A stretch of DNA of 64,000 nt, from NCBI GenBank assembly GCA_013820875.1, contig JACDHS010000001.1:23154-87153 (forward strand), in the 5' to 3' direction. The notes under the pieces were generated by a model. The model saw only the letters and a program-made list of their open reading frames with translations. It was not told the DNA's origin and made no database searches. Shown in pieces: positions 63,322-64,000 of this stretch. Source of the stretch: Verrucomicrobiota bacterium (GTDB taxonomy: Bacteria; Verrucomicrobiota; Verrucomicrobiia; Limisphaerales; JACDHS01). The translations under genes were made by a program, and so were the position numbers. The stretch's first letter is position 1. Every line of letters starts with the position of its first letter.

Positions 63322-64000
63322 TCACTCCATTCCCCCACTTCCTCCCTTCTTCATCAACGACAGATAAAAATCTTCAAGCGTTTGTTCGTGCCGGGCGATT
63401 TCGAAGACAGGCATCCCCTGCTCTACCAGGCGTTTGACGATCTGATCTGTCCCAATGCCGTTCGCAAGCGTGACGAATTCGCCATCGCGCATGTCGTCGA
63501 TCAGTTTGAATCCGCGCAAACAGGCAACGGCAGCCTCAAAGTCACCAACCTTCATCCGCACCCAACTCTTGTTCTTCTTCACATCGGCAATGGTGCCTTC
63601 AAAAACTTTTTCTCCCTGGTTCATAACTGCGAACCGCGTGCAGAGTTGTTCCACTTCATTCAGCAAATGCGATGATAACAGGATGGTCAGGCCAAGATCG
63701 CGATGCAGTCGGAGAACGGTTTGCCGCATTTCGTGAATGCCTTCCGGATCGAGTCCATCGCTCGGTTCGTCGAGAATGAGCAACTTCGGATTCGGCAACA
63801 ACGCCTGGGCCATGGCCAAACGCGCCCGCATTCCGTGCGAATAGGTTCTCACCGGCGATTGCTCGCGACCGGTCAGACCAACCCAATCTATAACTTCACG
63901 AATGCGCGCGGCAGAAGTGGGCGCGGTGTAGTGCGATAAAATTTCGAGGTTCCGCCAGCCACTGAGAAAGTCGTAGAAGACTGGGGATTCAAAAATCGCG
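63322..64000 (-). CDS. ABC transporter ATP-binding protein (partial, N-terminus outside the window)
   Basis: The minus-strand frame is open from the window end (codon 63999-63997 on) to the stop at 63322. The track shows only the part from an internal GTG (63852). The visible part starts AIFESPVFYDFLSGWRNLEI and includes the ABC signature YSHGMRARLAMAQAL, Walker B LLILDEPSDGLDP, and the H-switch LSSHLLNEVEQLC. The Walker A motif must lie beyond the window. It ends with a helical C-terminal region typical of CcmA/NatA-type ATPases and is followed by its permease. Confidence 0.92.
   Translation of the reverse strand, partial: AIFESPVFYDFLSGWRNLEILSHYTAPTSAARIREVIDWVGLTGREQSPVRTYSHGMRARLAMAQALLPNPKLLILDEPSDGLDPEGIHEMRQTVLRLHRDLGLTILLSSHLLNEVEQLCTRFAVMNQGEKVFEGTIADVKKNKSWVRMKVGDFEAAVACLRGFKLIDDMRDGEFVTLANGIGTDQIVKRLVEQGMPVFEIARHEQTLEDFYLSLMKKGGSGGME

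Overview
The window looks like a chromosomal segment of a Verrucomicrobia member, most likely subdivision 3 (Pedosphaera-like). This is inferred from gene content: formylglycine-dependent sulfatases, CehA/McbA-type PHP hydrolases, GFTLIEL prepilin-like proteins, very large secreted proteins built from Ig, He_PIG and autotransporter-strand repeats, and many short intergenic repeats. The species cannot be fixed from sequence alone.

Layout. (1) 1-13 kb is a minus-strand block. In transcription order it holds a prepilin-like protein, a CehA/McbA metallohydrolase, an SSF sodium:solute symporter, an FAD-dependent oxidoreductase, a small ORF plus a nucleotidyltransferase-like protein, a GNAT remnant, an FGGY (ribulokinase-like) kinase, a second CehA/McbA paralogue and an iduronate-2-sulfatase-like gene broken by a one-base frameshift. 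It reads as a catabolic locus for a sulfated or modified carbohydrate. (2) 13-14 kb is a gene-free repeat region. (3) 14-45 kb is a plus-strand run of giant modular exported proteins: a PATR/Ig protein, two SpoIID-domain proteins, a 2259-residue PATR/Ig protein, an Amidase_2 lipoprotein, an HExxHxxGxxH metallopeptidase, a membrane-anchored propeller-like protein and an NlpC/P60-like protein. One minus-strand Fn3 protein lies within the run and a sulfatase follows it. (4) 46-49 kb holds tRNA-Cys, a Tat-exported TIM-barrel protein and a serine beta-lactamase-like hydrolase. (5) 49-57 kb is housekeeping: hppA, prfB with its programmed +1 frameshift, trpC, a coiled-coil protein, lepA and lepB. (6) 57-62 kb holds a 21-bp inverted repeat, a prepilin-like protein, a PD40 beta-propeller protein and a seven-unit 42-bp tandem array. 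(7) 62-64 kb is an ABC exporter permease and its ATPase, which is cut by the window end.

The most interesting signal is a near-perfect palindrome, consensus TCRCTCAWWTGAGYGATAG. It occurs seven times (3847, 13042, 13924, 24376, 31423, 36588, 41545), each time upstream of a gene for an exported protein. In most cases a TATACT-like hexamer starts at base 39-46 counted from the palindrome's first base, so the palindrome would be centred near -43 of the transcript. These genes also share protein modules: a C-terminal domain ending in QRFYR, a ~400-residue C-terminal beta domain, an Ig plus ~190-residue cassette, and a He_PIG domain interrupted by an inserted domain. Together they look like a co-regulated set of cell-wall-lytic and adhesive secreted giants. 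I do not recognise a described system with this make-up; its function (predation, biopolymer attack or own-envelope remodelling) is inference.
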